The translations under genes and the position numbers were made by a program. DNA of 64,000 nt from Glycomyces luteolus (lineage in GTDB: Bacteria > Actinomycetota > Actinomycetes > Mycobacteriales > Micromonosporaceae), in the NCBI RefSeq assembly GCF_027622875.1, contig NZ_JAPZVP010000007.1:1-64000 (forward strand), written 5' to 3'. The notes beneath the pieces were generated by a model. That model saw nothing but the letters and a program-made list of their open reading frames with translations, made no database searches and was not told the DNA's origin. Shown one piece after another: positions 42,732 through 51,182 of this stretch (the stretch's first letter is position 1; each line of letters starts with the position of its first letter).

Positions 42732-42920
42732 ATGGACTTCATGCGCCGCAACGCACGATGGATCGCTCTGGCGGCCCTGCTCGCGATCCTGGCGCCGTTC
42801 CTCGCCCAGATGTTCAACGCCCTGTTCGCGGTCGACACCCTGCTCGTGGCGGTGATCCTGCTGGCCGTCATCGTGATCGCCGTGGCGCTGCTGGCCCGGT
42901 CGCAGAACGACGAGGACTGA
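42732..42920 (+). CDS. Small two-helix membrane protein
   Basis: A 62-residue hydrophobic protein with helices at about 10-30 and 34-54, a basic N-terminus and acidic C-terminus Gln-Asn-Asp-Glu-Asp, giving an in-in topology. TAGGCT lies upstream and GGGAGGAG 6 nt before the ATG. Function unknown. Its signals and codon usage support a real gene despite its size. Confidence 0.7.
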   Translation: MDFMRRNARWIALAALLAILAPFLAQMFNALFAVDTLLVAVILLAVIVIAVALLARSQNDED

Positions 42921-42926
42921 GCCCGC

Positions 42927-43199
42927 TCACCGGTCCCGGATCGTGAAGCCGACCAGGCCCTCCGGCTCCTCGGCGACCACCTCGACGCCCTCGACCACCG
43001 CCGTCGGCGGGCCGTGCCCGGCCCAGGCGATGATGGCTTCGACCTGCTCCGCAGTCCCTTCGAACACGGCCTCGACGGTGCCGTCCGCACGGTTGCGGAC
43101 CCACCCGGCCAGCCCCAGCGACTGCGCCTCCCGCCGGCACTCGGCCCTGAAGAACACGCCCTGCACGCGTCCTTCGACGATCACCCTGCGCCGCACCAT
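42927..43199 (-). CDS. Acylphosphatase
   Basis: A 90-residue enzyme that hydrolyses acyl phosphates such as carbamoyl phosphate or 1,3-bisphosphoglycerate. The signature GRVQGVFFRAECRREA gives phosphate-binding Arg18, and GWVRNRADGTVEAVFEG gives catalytic Asn36. Size is typical. ATG 43199 follows AAAGGGGG; an upstream in-frame start is unsupported. It converges with the two-helix membrane protein gene with only 6 bp between, leaving no room for a terminator. Confidence 0.93.
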   Translation of the reverse strand: MVRRRVIVEGRVQGVFFRAECRREAQSLGLAGWVRNRADGTVEAVFEGTAEQVEAIIAWAGHGPPTAVVEGVEVVAEEPEGLVGFTIRDR

Positions 43200-43349
43200 C
43201 ACCGCCCCCTTTCGCCGATCACCCGCGAGTGTAGTGACCTGGGCCTCCACCCGCGGGTCCACCGGCGGTCCACCTCGAACCCGCCGGCCCCGCTAGGCTC
43301 CGAAGCAGGACCGTCACCCCTGGCCGCACACCTCCCGCAGGAGCACCCC

Positions 43350-43988
43350 ATGGCACGCCGCAAGCGCCCACTGTTCGCCCGCTGGTATCCCGACGCCGCC
43401 GCGCGGCTCGAGGAGCGCGGCCTCGCCGCGCAACGTGCGGAGCTGCTCGCCCCGCTGGAGGGGCGCGTCCTCGAGATCGGCTGCGGCTTCGGCGCGAACT
43501 TCCCGCACTACCCGGACGCGGTCACCGAACTCGTGGCCGTCGAACCCGAGGAGCACTTCAGGGACCTCGCCCGCGCCCGCGCCGACGAACTGGGACTCAA
43601 GGCCACCATCGTGGAAGGGGCGGCCGAGGCGCTGCCCGTCGAGTCCGGTTCCTTCGACGCCGTGGTCGCCACGGCCGTGCTCTGCTCGGTCGACAGCCAG
43701 GCCGATGCGCTGGCCGAGATCGCCCGCGTCCTCAAGCCCGGCGGGGAGCTGCGCGGCTTCGAGCACGTCGGCTCGCCGGGCCGGGCCCGGCATGCGGCCG
43801 AGAAGGTCCTCGACGCCGTGCTCTGGACCCATCTCAACGGCGGATGCCGCCTCTCTCGCGACACGCTCGGCGCGATCCGCGCGGCCGGGTTCGACACCGG
43901 CGGCATGCGCGAGGAGCGCTTCGCGTTCCTGCCGTTCCCGGTCTCGAAGAGCCCGCACATCGTCGGCACGGCCCGCAAACCCGGGTGA
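43350..43988 (+). CDS. Class I SAM methyltransferase, tandem copy A
   Basis: A 212-residue methyltransferase. Motif I is VLEIGCGFGANFPHYP at about 37-52, VEPEEHF ends strand 2, and FDAVVATAVLCSV and IARVLKPGGELRGFEHV follow. The family includes METTL7-like enzymes acting on small lipophilic thiols or arsenite. The next gene is a paralogue; the starts MARRKRPLFARWYP and MARRQRRLFARWYP show a local duplication. CAGGAG lies 6 nt before the ATG and TAGGCT is upstream. Confidence 0.87.
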   Translation: MARRKRPLFARWYPDAAARLEERGLAAQRAELLAPLEGRVLEIGCGFGANFPHYPDAVTELVAVEPEEHFRDLARARADELGLKATIVEGAAEALPVESGSFDAVVATAVLCSVDSQADALAEIARVLKPGGELRGFEHVGSPGRARHAAEKVLDAVLWTHLNGGCRLSRDTLGAIRAAGFDTGGMREERFAFLPFPVSKSPHIVGTARKPG

Positions 43989-44031
43989 TCGCGCTTAGGC
44001 TCGGGAGGCAGCGCCCGCAGAGGAGGAACGC

Positions 44032-44706
44032 ATGGCCCGCCGCCAACGCCGCCTGTTCGCCCGCTGGTACCCCGGCGTGGCCGCCTCCCTCGAGGAGCGC
44101 GGCCTGGGGGAGTGGCGCCGGAGCCTCCTCTCCGGGCTCGCCGGGCGCGTGCTGGAGGTCGGCTGCGGGCACGGCGTCAATTTCCCGCACTACCCCGACG
44201 CCGTGACCGAACTCGTCGCCGTCGAACCCGAAGCGCACCTGCGGGACCTCGCCCGGGAGCAGGCGGCGTCCTCCCGCGTCGCGGTGACGGTGCTCGACGG
44301 GCAGGCCGAGGCGCTTCCGGTGGAGAGCGGTTCGTTCGACGCGGTCGTCTCGACACTGGTCCTGTGCTCGGTCGAGGACCAGGACCGGGCGCTCGCGGAG
44401 ATCCACCGGGTGCTGCGGCCCGGCGGGCGCCTGTGGTGCCTGGAGCACGTGGCCTCGGCGAACCGGCCGATCCGCTGGGCCGAGCACGTGTTCGACGCGG
44501 TGTTCTGGTCCCACGCGTTCGGCGGCTGCCACACGGGCCGCGACACGGGTGCGGCGATCGAGCGCGCGGGGTTCCGCCTCGAGGGCCTTGAGGCGCGGCG
44601 GTACCCGGACCTGCCGTTTCCGCTCGCGGTGAGCCCGCACCTGATCGGCGCCGCCCGCAAACCCGGCGCTTCGGGCCCTGTGGAAGACTCTGCCGGAAAT
44701 CGGTGA
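44032..44706 (+). CDS. Class I SAM methyltransferase, tandem copy B
   Basis: A 224-residue paralogue of copy A. Motif I is VLEVGCGHGVNFPHYP, strand 2 ends VEPEAHL, and IHRVLRPGGRLWCLEHVAS and FGGCHTGRDTGAAIERAGF match copy A with few gaps. The C-terminus extends by about 14 residues. AGAGGAGGA lies 5 nt before the ATG and TAGGCT is upstream, so each copy keeps its own promoter. Confidence 0.87.
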   Translation: MARRQRRLFARWYPGVAASLEERGLGEWRRSLLSGLAGRVLEVGCGHGVNFPHYPDAVTELVAVEPEAHLRDLAREQAASSRVAVTVLDGQAEALPVESGSFDAVVSTLVLCSVEDQDRALAEIHRVLRPGGRLWCLEHVASANRPIRWAEHVFDAVFWSHAFGGCHTGRDTGAAIERAGFRLEGLEARRYPDLPFPLAVSPHLIGAARKPGASGPVEDSAGNR

Positions 44707-44787
44707 AAGAGGTCGAGGCGATGCCCGTCTCCGCGCCCTCGATCGAAACGCTGCCGACCTCGCACCTTCGATCATCGGGAGCACCCA

Positions 44788-45903
44788 GTGTCCGCCAGCA
44801 GGACCGAGACCGACGAGTTCGACGCGGCCGCCTGGCATGCCGAGAACGCGACGCCGCGGCCGACCGCGGTCGTCGCCGCCGACGACCGGATGAAGGCCGA
44901 CACCGCGTACCGCCTCGTCAACGGCGGCACGGCCCTGGTGTGGCGCGGCGACTTCCACAACGCCCGGCAGCTGCTGCGCGCGCTCGACCGCCGCATCGGC
45001 GAGCCGCGCCCGTCGCGGGGCACCGCCGCCGAGACCTTCTACCGGCACCGCCAGCACCGCGCCCGCCGCGCCAAGCTGCTGGGACGGCTCGTGGTCGTCC
45101 TCGGCGAGGGCTACCGGCTCGACCTGCGTCGCGCTCCCGATGTGCGCCAGGCCTGCACGGAGGCTTACGGGCCGCCTTCCGGACCGGTCGCGGTCGCCTT
45201 CACCGAGCTGCAGGGCGTGCTCAGCGCGCACCAGTGGCGCGAGCAGGGCGTGCCCGTGCCCGCGCTCGGCGACCGCGTCTTCCCGCATTACGGCGTGTTC
45301 TCGCCGATTCGAGGCGAGTACGTCGGCCTCGTGGCGGAGGCGCCGCTGCCTGCTGCCGCGGGCACCGCGTTCGACCTGGGTACCGGGACCGGTGTGCTCG
45401 CCGCGGTCCTGGCGCGCCGCGGTTTCGACCGCGTCGTGGCGACCGACGCCAACCCTCGGGCGCTCGCGTGCGCCCGCGACAACGCCGAGCGGCTGGGCCT
45501 CGCCGACCGCATCGACGCGACCGTTCACGGGCTCTTCCCGGACGGCCGGGCCGACCTGGTGGTGTGCAACCCGCCCTGGCTGCCCGGCAGGCCCGTCTCG
45601 GCGGTCGAGGGCGGCGTCTACGATCCCGACGGCGCCATGCTTCACGGCTTCCTCACCGGCCTAACCGGCCACCTGAATCCGGGCGGTGAGGGCTGGCTCG
45701 TCCTCTCCGACCTCGCCGAGCATCTCGGCCTGCGGACGCGGGACGACCTGTTGGGCGCCTTCGCGAAGGCGGGCCTCGAGGTCCTCGGGCGGCTCGACAC
45801 CCGGCCGTCTCACCCGGGTACGGAGCGGAGCCCCGACCTCCTCGCCGACGCCCGCCGCAGGGAAGTGACCTCGCTCTGGCGGCTGCGCCCCGATTCCGGT
45901 TGA
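44788..45903 (+). CDS. N6-adenine/N2-guanine-type methyltransferase (NPPW motif)
   Basis: A 371-residue protein. Residues 1-180 are an accessory domain of the kind preceding RsmC/RlmG and HemK catalytic domains. Residues 190-300 carry SAM motif I FDLGTGTGVLAAVLARRG, VATDANPRAL and motif IV VVCNPPWLPG, typical of enzymes methylating amino groups in RNA, DNA or glutamine. The exact target cannot be told. The GTG start follows GGGAGC by 5 nt. It follows the twin methyltransferases but is not related to them in sequence. Confidence 0.85.
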   Translation: MSASRTETDEFDAAAWHAENATPRPTAVVAADDRMKADTAYRLVNGGTALVWRGDFHNARQLLRALDRRIGEPRPSRGTAAETFYRHRQHRARRAKLLGRLVVVLGEGYRLDLRRAPDVRQACTEAYGPPSGPVAVAFTELQGVLSAHQWREQGVPVPALGDRVFPHYGVFSPIRGEYVGLVAEAPLPAAAGTAFDLGTGTGVLAAVLARRGFDRVVATDANPRALACARDNAERLGLADRIDATVHGLFPDGRADLVVCNPPWLPGRPVSAVEGGVYDPDGAMLHGFLTGLTGHLNPGGEGWLVLSDLAEHLGLRTRDDLLGAFAKAGLEVLGRLDTRPSHPGTERSPDLLADARRREVTSLWRLRPDSG

Positions 45904-45936
45904 GCTGGGGTGCGGCGCCCGCATACGCTGCACGGC

Positions 45937-46497
45937 ATGGACTTGCCGCGGAACCTGCTGAATGTGGTCGACATCGAGGCGACCTGCTGGAAGGGCGAGC
46001 CGCCGCCCGGCGCGGTCAGCGAGATCATCGAGATCGGCCTGACGGTTGTCGACCTCGACCGGCGCGAGCGCCTCGCCAAGCACCGCATCCTGGTGCGGCC
46101 CAGGCGGTCCCGGGTGAGCGAGTTCTGCACCGAGCTCACCGGCCTCACCCAGGAGGAGGTCGACACCGGCGCCGAGTTCGCCGAGGCCTGCCGCCTTCTC
46201 GTCGACGCGCACCGGTCCGATTCGCGGCCCTGGGCGAGCTGGGGCGACTACGACCGCAAGCAGTTCGAGCGGCAGTGCCGGGCGACGGGCACCCGCTACC
46301 CGTTCGGGCGGCGGCACGCCAACGTGAAGCTGCGGTTCACCGAGGCCCGGGGCCTGCGGCGCAGGCCGGGCATGGCGGAAGCCCTCGCGATCGCGGGCCT
46401 GCCGCTGGAGGGCCGCCACCACAGCGGCGCCGACGACGCCTGGAACATCGCCGCCCTCGTCCTCGACCTGGCCGAGCGCGGCGACTGGCCAGAATAA
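45937..46497 (+). CDS. DEDDh-type 3'-5' exonuclease (KapD/ERI-1 type)
   Basis: A 186-residue RNase-T-fold nuclease. Exo I is VVDIEATCW with Asp12 and Glu14, Exo II contains ASWGDYDRKQF, and Exo III is HHSGADDAWNIA with His and Asp. Members trim RNA or structured DNA 3' ends; bacterial homologues include the sporulation inhibitor KapD, but the target here is unknown. TACGCT lies 7 nt before the ATG and there is no Shine-Dalgarno, consistent with a leaderless mRNA. An in-frame GTG 27 nt earlier is less likely. Confidence 0.88.
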   Translation: MDLPRNLLNVVDIEATCWKGEPPPGAVSEIIEIGLTVVDLDRRERLAKHRILVRPRRSRVSEFCTELTGLTQEEVDTGAEFAEACRLLVDAHRSDSRPWASWGDYDRKQFERQCRATGTRYPFGRRHANVKLRFTEARGLRRRPGMAEALAIAGLPLEGRHHSGADDAWNIAALVLDLAERGDWPE

Positions 46498-46564
46498 ACT
46501 CGACCACTCCAGAAAAATAGTACGTTCGGCCATAATTGCTGACCGATCGGGTGAGGTTCTAAAC

Positions 46565-46593
46565 TGTCCAGTAATATCATAATATGGTATAGT
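46565..46593 (+). promoter_or_regulatory. AT-rich promoter of the coupled small-ORF operon
   Basis: TGTCCA, a 17-bp spacer and TATAGT, within the AT-richest stretch of the window (46498-46615). AAACT at 46561 and AGTTT at 46591 form an inverted repeat around it, a possible operator. Confidence 0.55.
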
Positions 46594-46614
46594 TTATCCA
46601 ATTCGGAGTTATGA

Positions 46615-46800
46615 ATGGACGGGCGCAGCACACCAAAACCGGTTGAACCGAACGTCGTGCGCGCCGTGTCCGGAAACCCCGCGGCGCTGTCATTGCGCGC
46701 GGCCCGAAGATGCAACCGCAGCGCCCATGCAATGCCTTTTCACCCGTGGCCGGCGACCGTGGAGGCCACGCCGATCCTCTCTCGAATGGCAAAACCATGA
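46615..46800 (+). CDS. Candidate 61-residue ORF coupled to the secreted protein
   Basis: An ATG 6 nt after GGAG (46605-46608) opens a 61-codon frame. Its TGA overlaps the ATG of the next gene as ATGA. The peptide is basic and Pro/Ala-rich, with no signal peptide and no recognised family. The next gene has no Shine-Dalgarno of its own, so the overlap suggests translational coupling. Coding potential is unproven. Confidence 0.45.
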   Translation: MDGRSTPKPVEPNVVRAVSGNPAALSLRAARRCNRSAHAMPFHPWPATVEATPILSRMAKP

Positions 46801-47198
46801 GAAAGCTGATATTCGTGGCATTCGCAGCGCTCGCGCTGCTGTTTGCCGGATCGTCAACCGCGTGGGCCGGAAGCCCGCACTTCATCAACGTCTCCTACAC
46901 CGTTTCCGGAGACACCTTGACCGTCGAGGGCAAGGAGGCCGGACTCGGCAACGAGACGCAAGTGCACATCGAGGTCACGGCGACCGCCGAGTGCATCAAC
47001 CCGGGTGGACACCACCCGAAGGCCGAGAACAAGGCCGACGTCGCCGGCGGGGGCGACTTCCCGGTGCAGAACGGGAAGGCCGTCTTCTCGATCACGGTGA
47101 CAGCCGACTTCCAGCCGGACTGCTCGCCGCCCATGGAGGTCAGATTCACGAACATCGTCGTTGAGGACACAGAGCACAACGTCGTCAAACGACTCTAG
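46797..47198 (+). CDS. Small secreted protein of unknown function
   Basis: A 133-residue exported protein. The signal peptide (MRKLIFVAFAALALLFAG, cut near Ala-Trp-Ala-Gly at 23-26) is followed by a beta-rich domain with two Cys, in ATAECINPGG and FQPDCSPP, that could be disulphide-linked. The segment LTVEGKEAGLGN looks like an actinobacterial secreted-protein signature I cannot name. No Shine-Dalgarno; start overlaps the upstream 61-codon frame. Confidence 0.7.
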   Translation: MRKLIFVAFAALALLFAGSSTAWAGSPHFINVSYTVSGDTLTVEGKEAGLGNETQVHIEVTATAECINPGGHHPKAENKADVAGGGDFPVQNGKAVFSITVTADFQPDCSPPMEVRFTNIVVEDTEHNVVKRL

Positions 47199-47302
47199 CG
47201 AGTACTGCGATTCCTGCGGCTTCGGCACCTCTAGCCGGGGTCGCATAAAGCCGCCCCGACCAGAGGCGCCGACGACAGGCGCTGGAGCGCCCCAGGGCAC
47301 GG

Positions 47303-48190
47303 TCAGGCGAGGCGGCCGTACGCCTGGAGGGTCGCGAGTGTCGCCCGGGTCAGGTAGCCGCCCCACTCGTGGACGACCACCGGGGTCCACATCATGAAGT
47401 TCGGGGCCCACCCGCCGTCGGAACCTTGGGTGTCGATGAGGTGGTCGAGGTGGCGGTCGATCTCCTCGTCGCTGAAGAGGCCGCGGGCGAGCGAGTCCGG
47501 TGTCGGTGCCAGATCGAGCGGCGAGTGCGTGTGCCCGGGCTCGGTCGGGTCCAGGGCCGCGCTGGCGCGGAGCGAGGGGCCGAGGCGCTCGATTTCGGCT
47601 CGGGCCCGGTCGCGGTCGGGGACGCGGTCGAGGAACCGGACCACGCACATCGCGTCGTAGGCGCCGATCTCGTCCAGGTCGGCGAGCGTCCGCCAGCAGA
47701 ACTCGGTGGCCGGCTCCAGCCAGGGGTGCTTGACGTTGTGCGCGTGGAGGAGCCCGGCGATCGGCGCGGTCGGATTGAGGGCGGCCGGGGGATCCTCGCC
47801 CTGCGGCTGCCACCACGGGCCGCGTTCGTCCTCGACCACGGTGGGCAGGACCCAGGGCACGCCGCCGTCCTCGGTGGAGTGCTCGTCGAGCCAGGCGCAG
47901 GCGGCGAGGACGATCGCGTCCTCGAACGCGCCGACCTCGTCGAGCGCCCAGAACGCGACCTCGACGCCCTGCGGCTGGCTGCCGGGGCCGCGCAGGTCCG
48001 GTTCGATGGCGTGGCCGAAGCCGCCGTCGGGGTTCTGGTAGGCGCGGACCGCGTGCAGGACCGGCCCGGCCGGCCCGTCGTGGAAGCGGTGGGCGAAACG
48101 GGCCCGGTCGATGAGGCGGGCGTTGAGGTGGAGGTACCGCTCGGCGGCGGCGAACGCGTGCTGGCTGAGGGTCTTCTCTCGGGTCTTCAT
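47303..48190 (-). CDS. Alpha/alpha-toroid protein (prenyltransferase/squalene cyclase-like fold)
   Basis: A 295-residue soluble protein. Repeated QNPDGGFGHAIEPDL and TQGSDGGWAPNF segments resemble QW-type repeats of squalene-hopene cyclases and related toroids. The DXDD or Zn site of true cyclases and prenyltransferases is not seen, so it may be a non-enzymatic or differently acting member. AAGGGG lies 5 nt before the ATG. Similar stand-alone proteins are common in actinobacteria and uncharacterised. It converges with the secreted protein gene. Confidence 0.75.
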   Translation of the reverse strand: MKTREKTLSQHAFAAAERYLHLNARLIDRARFAHRFHDGPAGPVLHAVRAYQNPDGGFGHAIEPDLRGPGSQPQGVEVAFWALDEVGAFEDAIVLAACAWLDEHSTEDGGVPWVLPTVVEDERGPWWQPQGEDPPAALNPTAPIAGLLHAHNVKHPWLEPATEFCWRTLADLDEIGAYDAMCVVRFLDRVPDRDRARAEIERLGPSLRASAALDPTEPGHTHSPLDLAPTPDSLARGLFSDEEIDRHLDHLIDTQGSDGGWAPNFMMWTPVVVHEWGGYLTRATLATLQAYGRLA

Positions 48191-48249
48191 GCGGGCCCCT
48201 TCGTTGCTGCGTCGATGCGTTTTCGACCGTACCGGTGAGGTGTGACGGC

Positions 48250-48756
48250 TTAGTCCAGCGCGCGCTGGAAGGCCGCGAGGACTTCGTCGGTGAACAGGAC
48301 GAAGCGGATGTCCGAAACGTTCGTGGCGGTCTCGCGCACGGTGCCGACGGCGATCGCGGCGGCCGACTCGGCGGGCCACCCGTATACCCCGGCCGAGACC
48401 GCCGGAAACGCGATCGAGTCGACGCCGAGCCGGTCGGCGACTGCGAGGGATTCGCGGTAGCAGGAGGCGAGGAGGTCGCCGCGGTCCTCGTCCTCGGTGT
48501 AGACGGGGCCGACAGTGTGGATGACCCAGCGGGCCGGGAGCCGTCCGGCGGTGGTGGCGACGGCCTGCCCGGTCGGGAGGCCCTTGCCGTAGCGGGAGCG
48601 GCGGAGCTCCTGGCATTCCTCGAGGATGGCCGGGCCGCCGGCGCGGTGGATCGCGCCGTCCACGCCGCCGCCGCCGAGGAGCGAGGTGTTCGCGGCGTTG
48701 ACGATCGCGTCCACGTGCTGCTTCGTGATGTCGCCGCGGAGGATCCGGATGCCCAT
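48250..48756 (-). CDS. Macrodomain ADP-ribose hydrolase (O-acetyl-ADP-ribose deacetylase type)
   Basis: A 168-residue macrodomain. The ADP-ribose-binding loop VNAANTSLLGGGGVDGAIHRAGG at about 18-40 (shown here only as a position guide) has the catalytic Asn and Asp of the MacroD class, and FPAVSAGVYGWP forms the second loop. It should hydrolyse O-acetyl-ADP-ribose or mono-ADP-ribosyl-aspartate/glutamate. The ATG at 48756 is used; an in-frame TTG 12 nt earlier is possible and neither has a well-spaced ribosome site. 59 bp from the toroid gene, same strand. Confidence 0.9.
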   Translation of the reverse strand: MGIRILRGDITKQHVDAIVNAANTSLLGGGGVDGAIHRAGGPAILEECQELRRSRYGKGLPTGQAVATTAGRLPARWVIHTVGPVYTEDEDRGDLLASCYRESLAVADRLGVDSIAFPAVSAGVYGWPAESAAAIAVGTVRETATNVSDIRFVLFTDEVLAAFQRALD

Positions 48757-48890
48757 GCCCTCATGCAATCACGCGGGGCCGGGTTCGGTGCGGGGGCCGC
48801 CGTTTCGGCGCCCCGAGGCGGGTGCGGCAGTAACGTTCGAGGTCAAGGGCTTGTTACGAAGTCGTGATGCGCGGAGGTCCCCGGAACGCG

Positions 48891-48920
48891 TTGACAATGC
48901 AACAAGCAACCATGTATAAC
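48891..48920 (+). promoter_or_regulatory. Promoter of the fructose PTS operon
   Basis: TTGACA, an 18-bp spacer and TATAAC: the best consensus match in the window. Direct repeats AACAAGCAACCA and nearby CAA-rich triplets overlap the spacer and are a likely DeoR-type operator. The leader is about 28 nt with GGGGG before the ATG. Confidence 0.75.
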
Positions 48921-48954
48921 CAAATAAATCCAAGTGAAACGGGGGTGAAACCAC

Positions 48955-49716
48955 ATGTTCGCAGAAGAGCGCCAGCAGCGCATCGCCGAACGGGCGCGCA
49001 CCGCAGGCCGCGTGGACGTCGCGGCCCTGGCGGCCCACTTCGAGGTCACCACCGAGACCATCCGGCGCGACCTCACCGCCCTCGAGCGCCAAGGCGTCGT
49101 CAAGAAGGTCCACGGCGGCGCGATCCCCCTGGAGCGCATCGGTTTCGAACCCACCGTCGCCGCCCGCGACGCCGTGCAGACCGCCGCCAAGGAACGCATC
49201 GCCGCCGCCGCGCTCGCCGAGGTCCCCGCCGAAGGCGCGATCCTCCTCGACGCGGGCACCACCACCGCCCGCATCGCCCAGGCAATCCCGGCCGACCGCG
49301 ACCTCACCGTCGTCACCAACGACGTCCTCATCGCCTCCCTCCTCGCCGCCAAGCCCCGCCTCACCGTGCTCATCGTCGGCGGCAAAGTGCGCCGCCGCAC
49401 CATGGCCGCCGTCGACGACTGGGCCCTGCGCGCCCTCGCCGAGACCTACGTCGACGTCGCCTTCATGGGCGCCAACGGCATCAGCGTCGAACGCGGACTC
49501 ACCACACCGGACACCGGCGAGGCCGCCGTCAAGCGCGCCATGATCAACGCCGCCCGCAAGACCGTCGTCGTCGCCGACCACACCAAGGCCGGCAACGACT
49601 GCCTCGCCCGCTTCGGCACCCTCGACCAGGTCGACGTCCTCGTCACCGACACCGGCCTCGACGACGACCTCGCCGCCGACTTCGAGTCCGCCGACCTGAA
49701 AGTGGTCCGCGCATGA
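48955..49716 (+). CDS. DeoR-family regulator of fructose utilisation
   Basis: A 253-residue repressor. The N-terminal DeoR helix-turn-helix is RQQRIAERARTAGRVDVAAL followed by ETIRRDLTALERQGVVKKVHGGA; the C-terminal sugar-phosphate sensor has DAGTTTARIA and VTNDVLIA. In such operons fructose-1-phosphate is the usual inducer. It is the first gene of its own regulated operon, which gives autoregulation, and its stop overlaps the fruK start as ATGA. Confidence 0.9.
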   Translation: MFAEERQQRIAERARTAGRVDVAALAAHFEVTTETIRRDLTALERQGVVKKVHGGAIPLERIGFEPTVAARDAVQTAAKERIAAAALAEVPAEGAILLDAGTTTARIAQAIPADRDLTVVTNDVLIASLLAAKPRLTVLIVGGKVRRRTMAAVDDWALRALAETYVDVAFMGANGISVERGLTTPDTGEAAVKRAMINAARKTVVVADHTKAGNDCLARFGTLDQVDVLVTDTGLDDDLAADFESADLKVVRA

Positions 49717-50690
49717 TCGTCACCGTCACCGCCAACCCGAGCCTGGACCGCACGATCGAGATCGACCGCCTCCGGCGCGGCGAGGTGCAGCGAGCCACCG
49801 GCGCCCGCGTCGACCCCGGCGGCAAGGGCGTCAACGTCTCCCGCGCGCTCGTCGCCAACGGCCACCCCACCCGGGCGGTCCTCATCAGCGGCGGCCACGC
49901 CGGCACCGAACTGCTCGACCTCCTCGCCGAGGCGGACGTGCCGGTCATCGAAGTGCCCGTCTCCCAAGGGGTCCGCTCGAACCTCACCCTCGCCGAAGCC
50001 GACGGCACCGTCACCAAGCTCAACGAGGCCGGCCCGGTCCTGCGGGCCGAGGAGATCGAAGAACTGCTCGACGCCGCCATCGCGGCGCCGCCGAACTACG
50101 CCCTGCAGACGCCCTCGAGCAGCATCGAACGGCCGACCGCCTGGATCGCCGGATGCGGAAGCCTCCCGCCCGGGGTCGGCGCCGACTTCTACGCCCTCCT
50201 CGTCGCCCGCGCCCGCCGCGCCGGAGCCGCCACGGTGGTCGACTCCTCCGGCGCCGCCCTCGACGCGTGCCTCGCCGCCCGCCCCGACCTCGTCAAGCCC
50301 AACCTCGAAGAACTCGCCGAAGCCGCCCGCACCCGCATCGCCACCATGGGCGACGCCGTGAAAGCCGCCGAGGCCCTCCGCGCCGCCGGAGCCGGAGCGG
50401 TCCTCGCCTCGCTCGGCGCGGACGGCGCGATCCTCGTCTCGGCCGAAGGCGTCTGGCACGCCCGGGCCGCCCTCGCCGCACCCGTCGCCAGCACCGTCGG
50501 CGCCGGCGACGCCGCCCTCGCGGGCTTCCTCGCCACCGGCGGCCGCGGCCCCGACGCGCTGGCCGCCGCCGTCGCCTGGGGCACCGCCGCGGTCTCCCTG
50601 CCGGGCAGCATCATGCCCGGCCCGAACGACATCGACCTCGGCGCCGTCCAGATCACCCGCGACCCGGACGCCGCCCGGGCCCTGAGCTGA
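49713..50690 (+). CDS. fruK: 1-phosphofructokinase
   Basis: A 325-residue PfkB-family kinase converting fructose-1-phosphate to fructose-1,6-bisphosphate. The N-terminal signature is DPGGKGVNVSRALVANGH at about 36-53, and STVGAGDAALAGFLATGG contains the catalytic Asp at about 262. Length is about 15 residues above typical. One insertion (PNYALQTPSSSIERPTAWIA near 126-145) is unusual for FruK. It is coupled to the DeoR gene by a 4-bp overlap. Confidence 0.92.
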   Translation: MIVTVTANPSLDRTIEIDRLRRGEVQRATGARVDPGGKGVNVSRALVANGHPTRAVLISGGHAGTELLDLLAEADVPVIEVPVSQGVRSNLTLAEADGTVTKLNEAGPVLRAEEIEELLDAAIAAPPNYALQTPSSSIERPTAWIAGCGSLPPGVGADFYALLVARARRAGAATVVDSSGAALDACLAARPDLVKPNLEELAEAARTRIATMGDAVKAAEALRAAGAGAVLASLGADGAILVSAEGVWHARAALAAPVASTVGAGDAALAGFLATGGRGPDALAAAVAWGTAAVSLPGSIMPGPNDIDLGAVQITRDPDAARALS

Positions 50691-50713
50691 AGCTACGAAG
50701 AGGAGCACGCACC

Positions 50714-51160
50714 ATGTCCGATCTCATCACCGCCGATCTGATCGACCTCGACCTCCACGGGGCCGACCGCCACGAGGCCACCGCCCGACTCGCGGGCCTC
50801 CTCGCCGCCGCCGGGCGCGTCACCGACGCCGACGGGTTCCTCGCCGACGTGCGCGCCCGCGAAGAGCAGATGCCCACCGGCATCGAAGGCGGCATCGGCA
50901 TCCCCCACGCCCGCAGCGCCCACGTCACCGCCCCCAGCCTCGCCTTCGGGCGGGCCCCCGAGGGCATCGACTTCGGCTCCGAGGACGGCCCCGCCGACCT
51001 CGTGTTCCTCATCGCCGCACCGGAAGGCGGCGGCTCGGAGCACATGACCATCCTTGCGAAACTCGCCCGCAAACTGATCCACCAGGACTTCAAGACCGCT
51101 CTCCGCGAAGCGCCCGAAGCGGAAGCGGCCGCCGCACTCATCCAGCAATCCCTCACATAG
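50714..51160 (+). CDS. PTS fructose-family EIIA component
   Basis: A 148-residue cytoplasmic phosphocarrier of PTS_EIIA_2 type. Phosphoryl-accepting His65 is in GIGIPHARSAHV. It passes phosphate from HPr to the EIIB domain of the next protein. AGAGGAG lies 8 nt before the ATG. In many bacteria EIIA is fused to EIIBC; here it is separate. Confidence 0.93.
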   Translation: MSDLITADLIDLDLHGADRHEATARLAGLLAAAGRVTDADGFLADVRAREEQMPTGIEGGIGIPHARSAHVTAPSLAFGRAPEGIDFGSEDGPADLVFLIAAPEGGGSEHMTILAKLARKLIHQDFKTALREAPEAEAAAALIQQSLT

Positions 51161-51182
51161 AGAAGAAGAAGGTGCTCGAACA

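Noticed and set aside
46498-46614. AT-rich island as a foreign insertion or attachment site
   Set aside because: It is only about 120 bp, has no flanking repeats, and is well explained as a promoter region.
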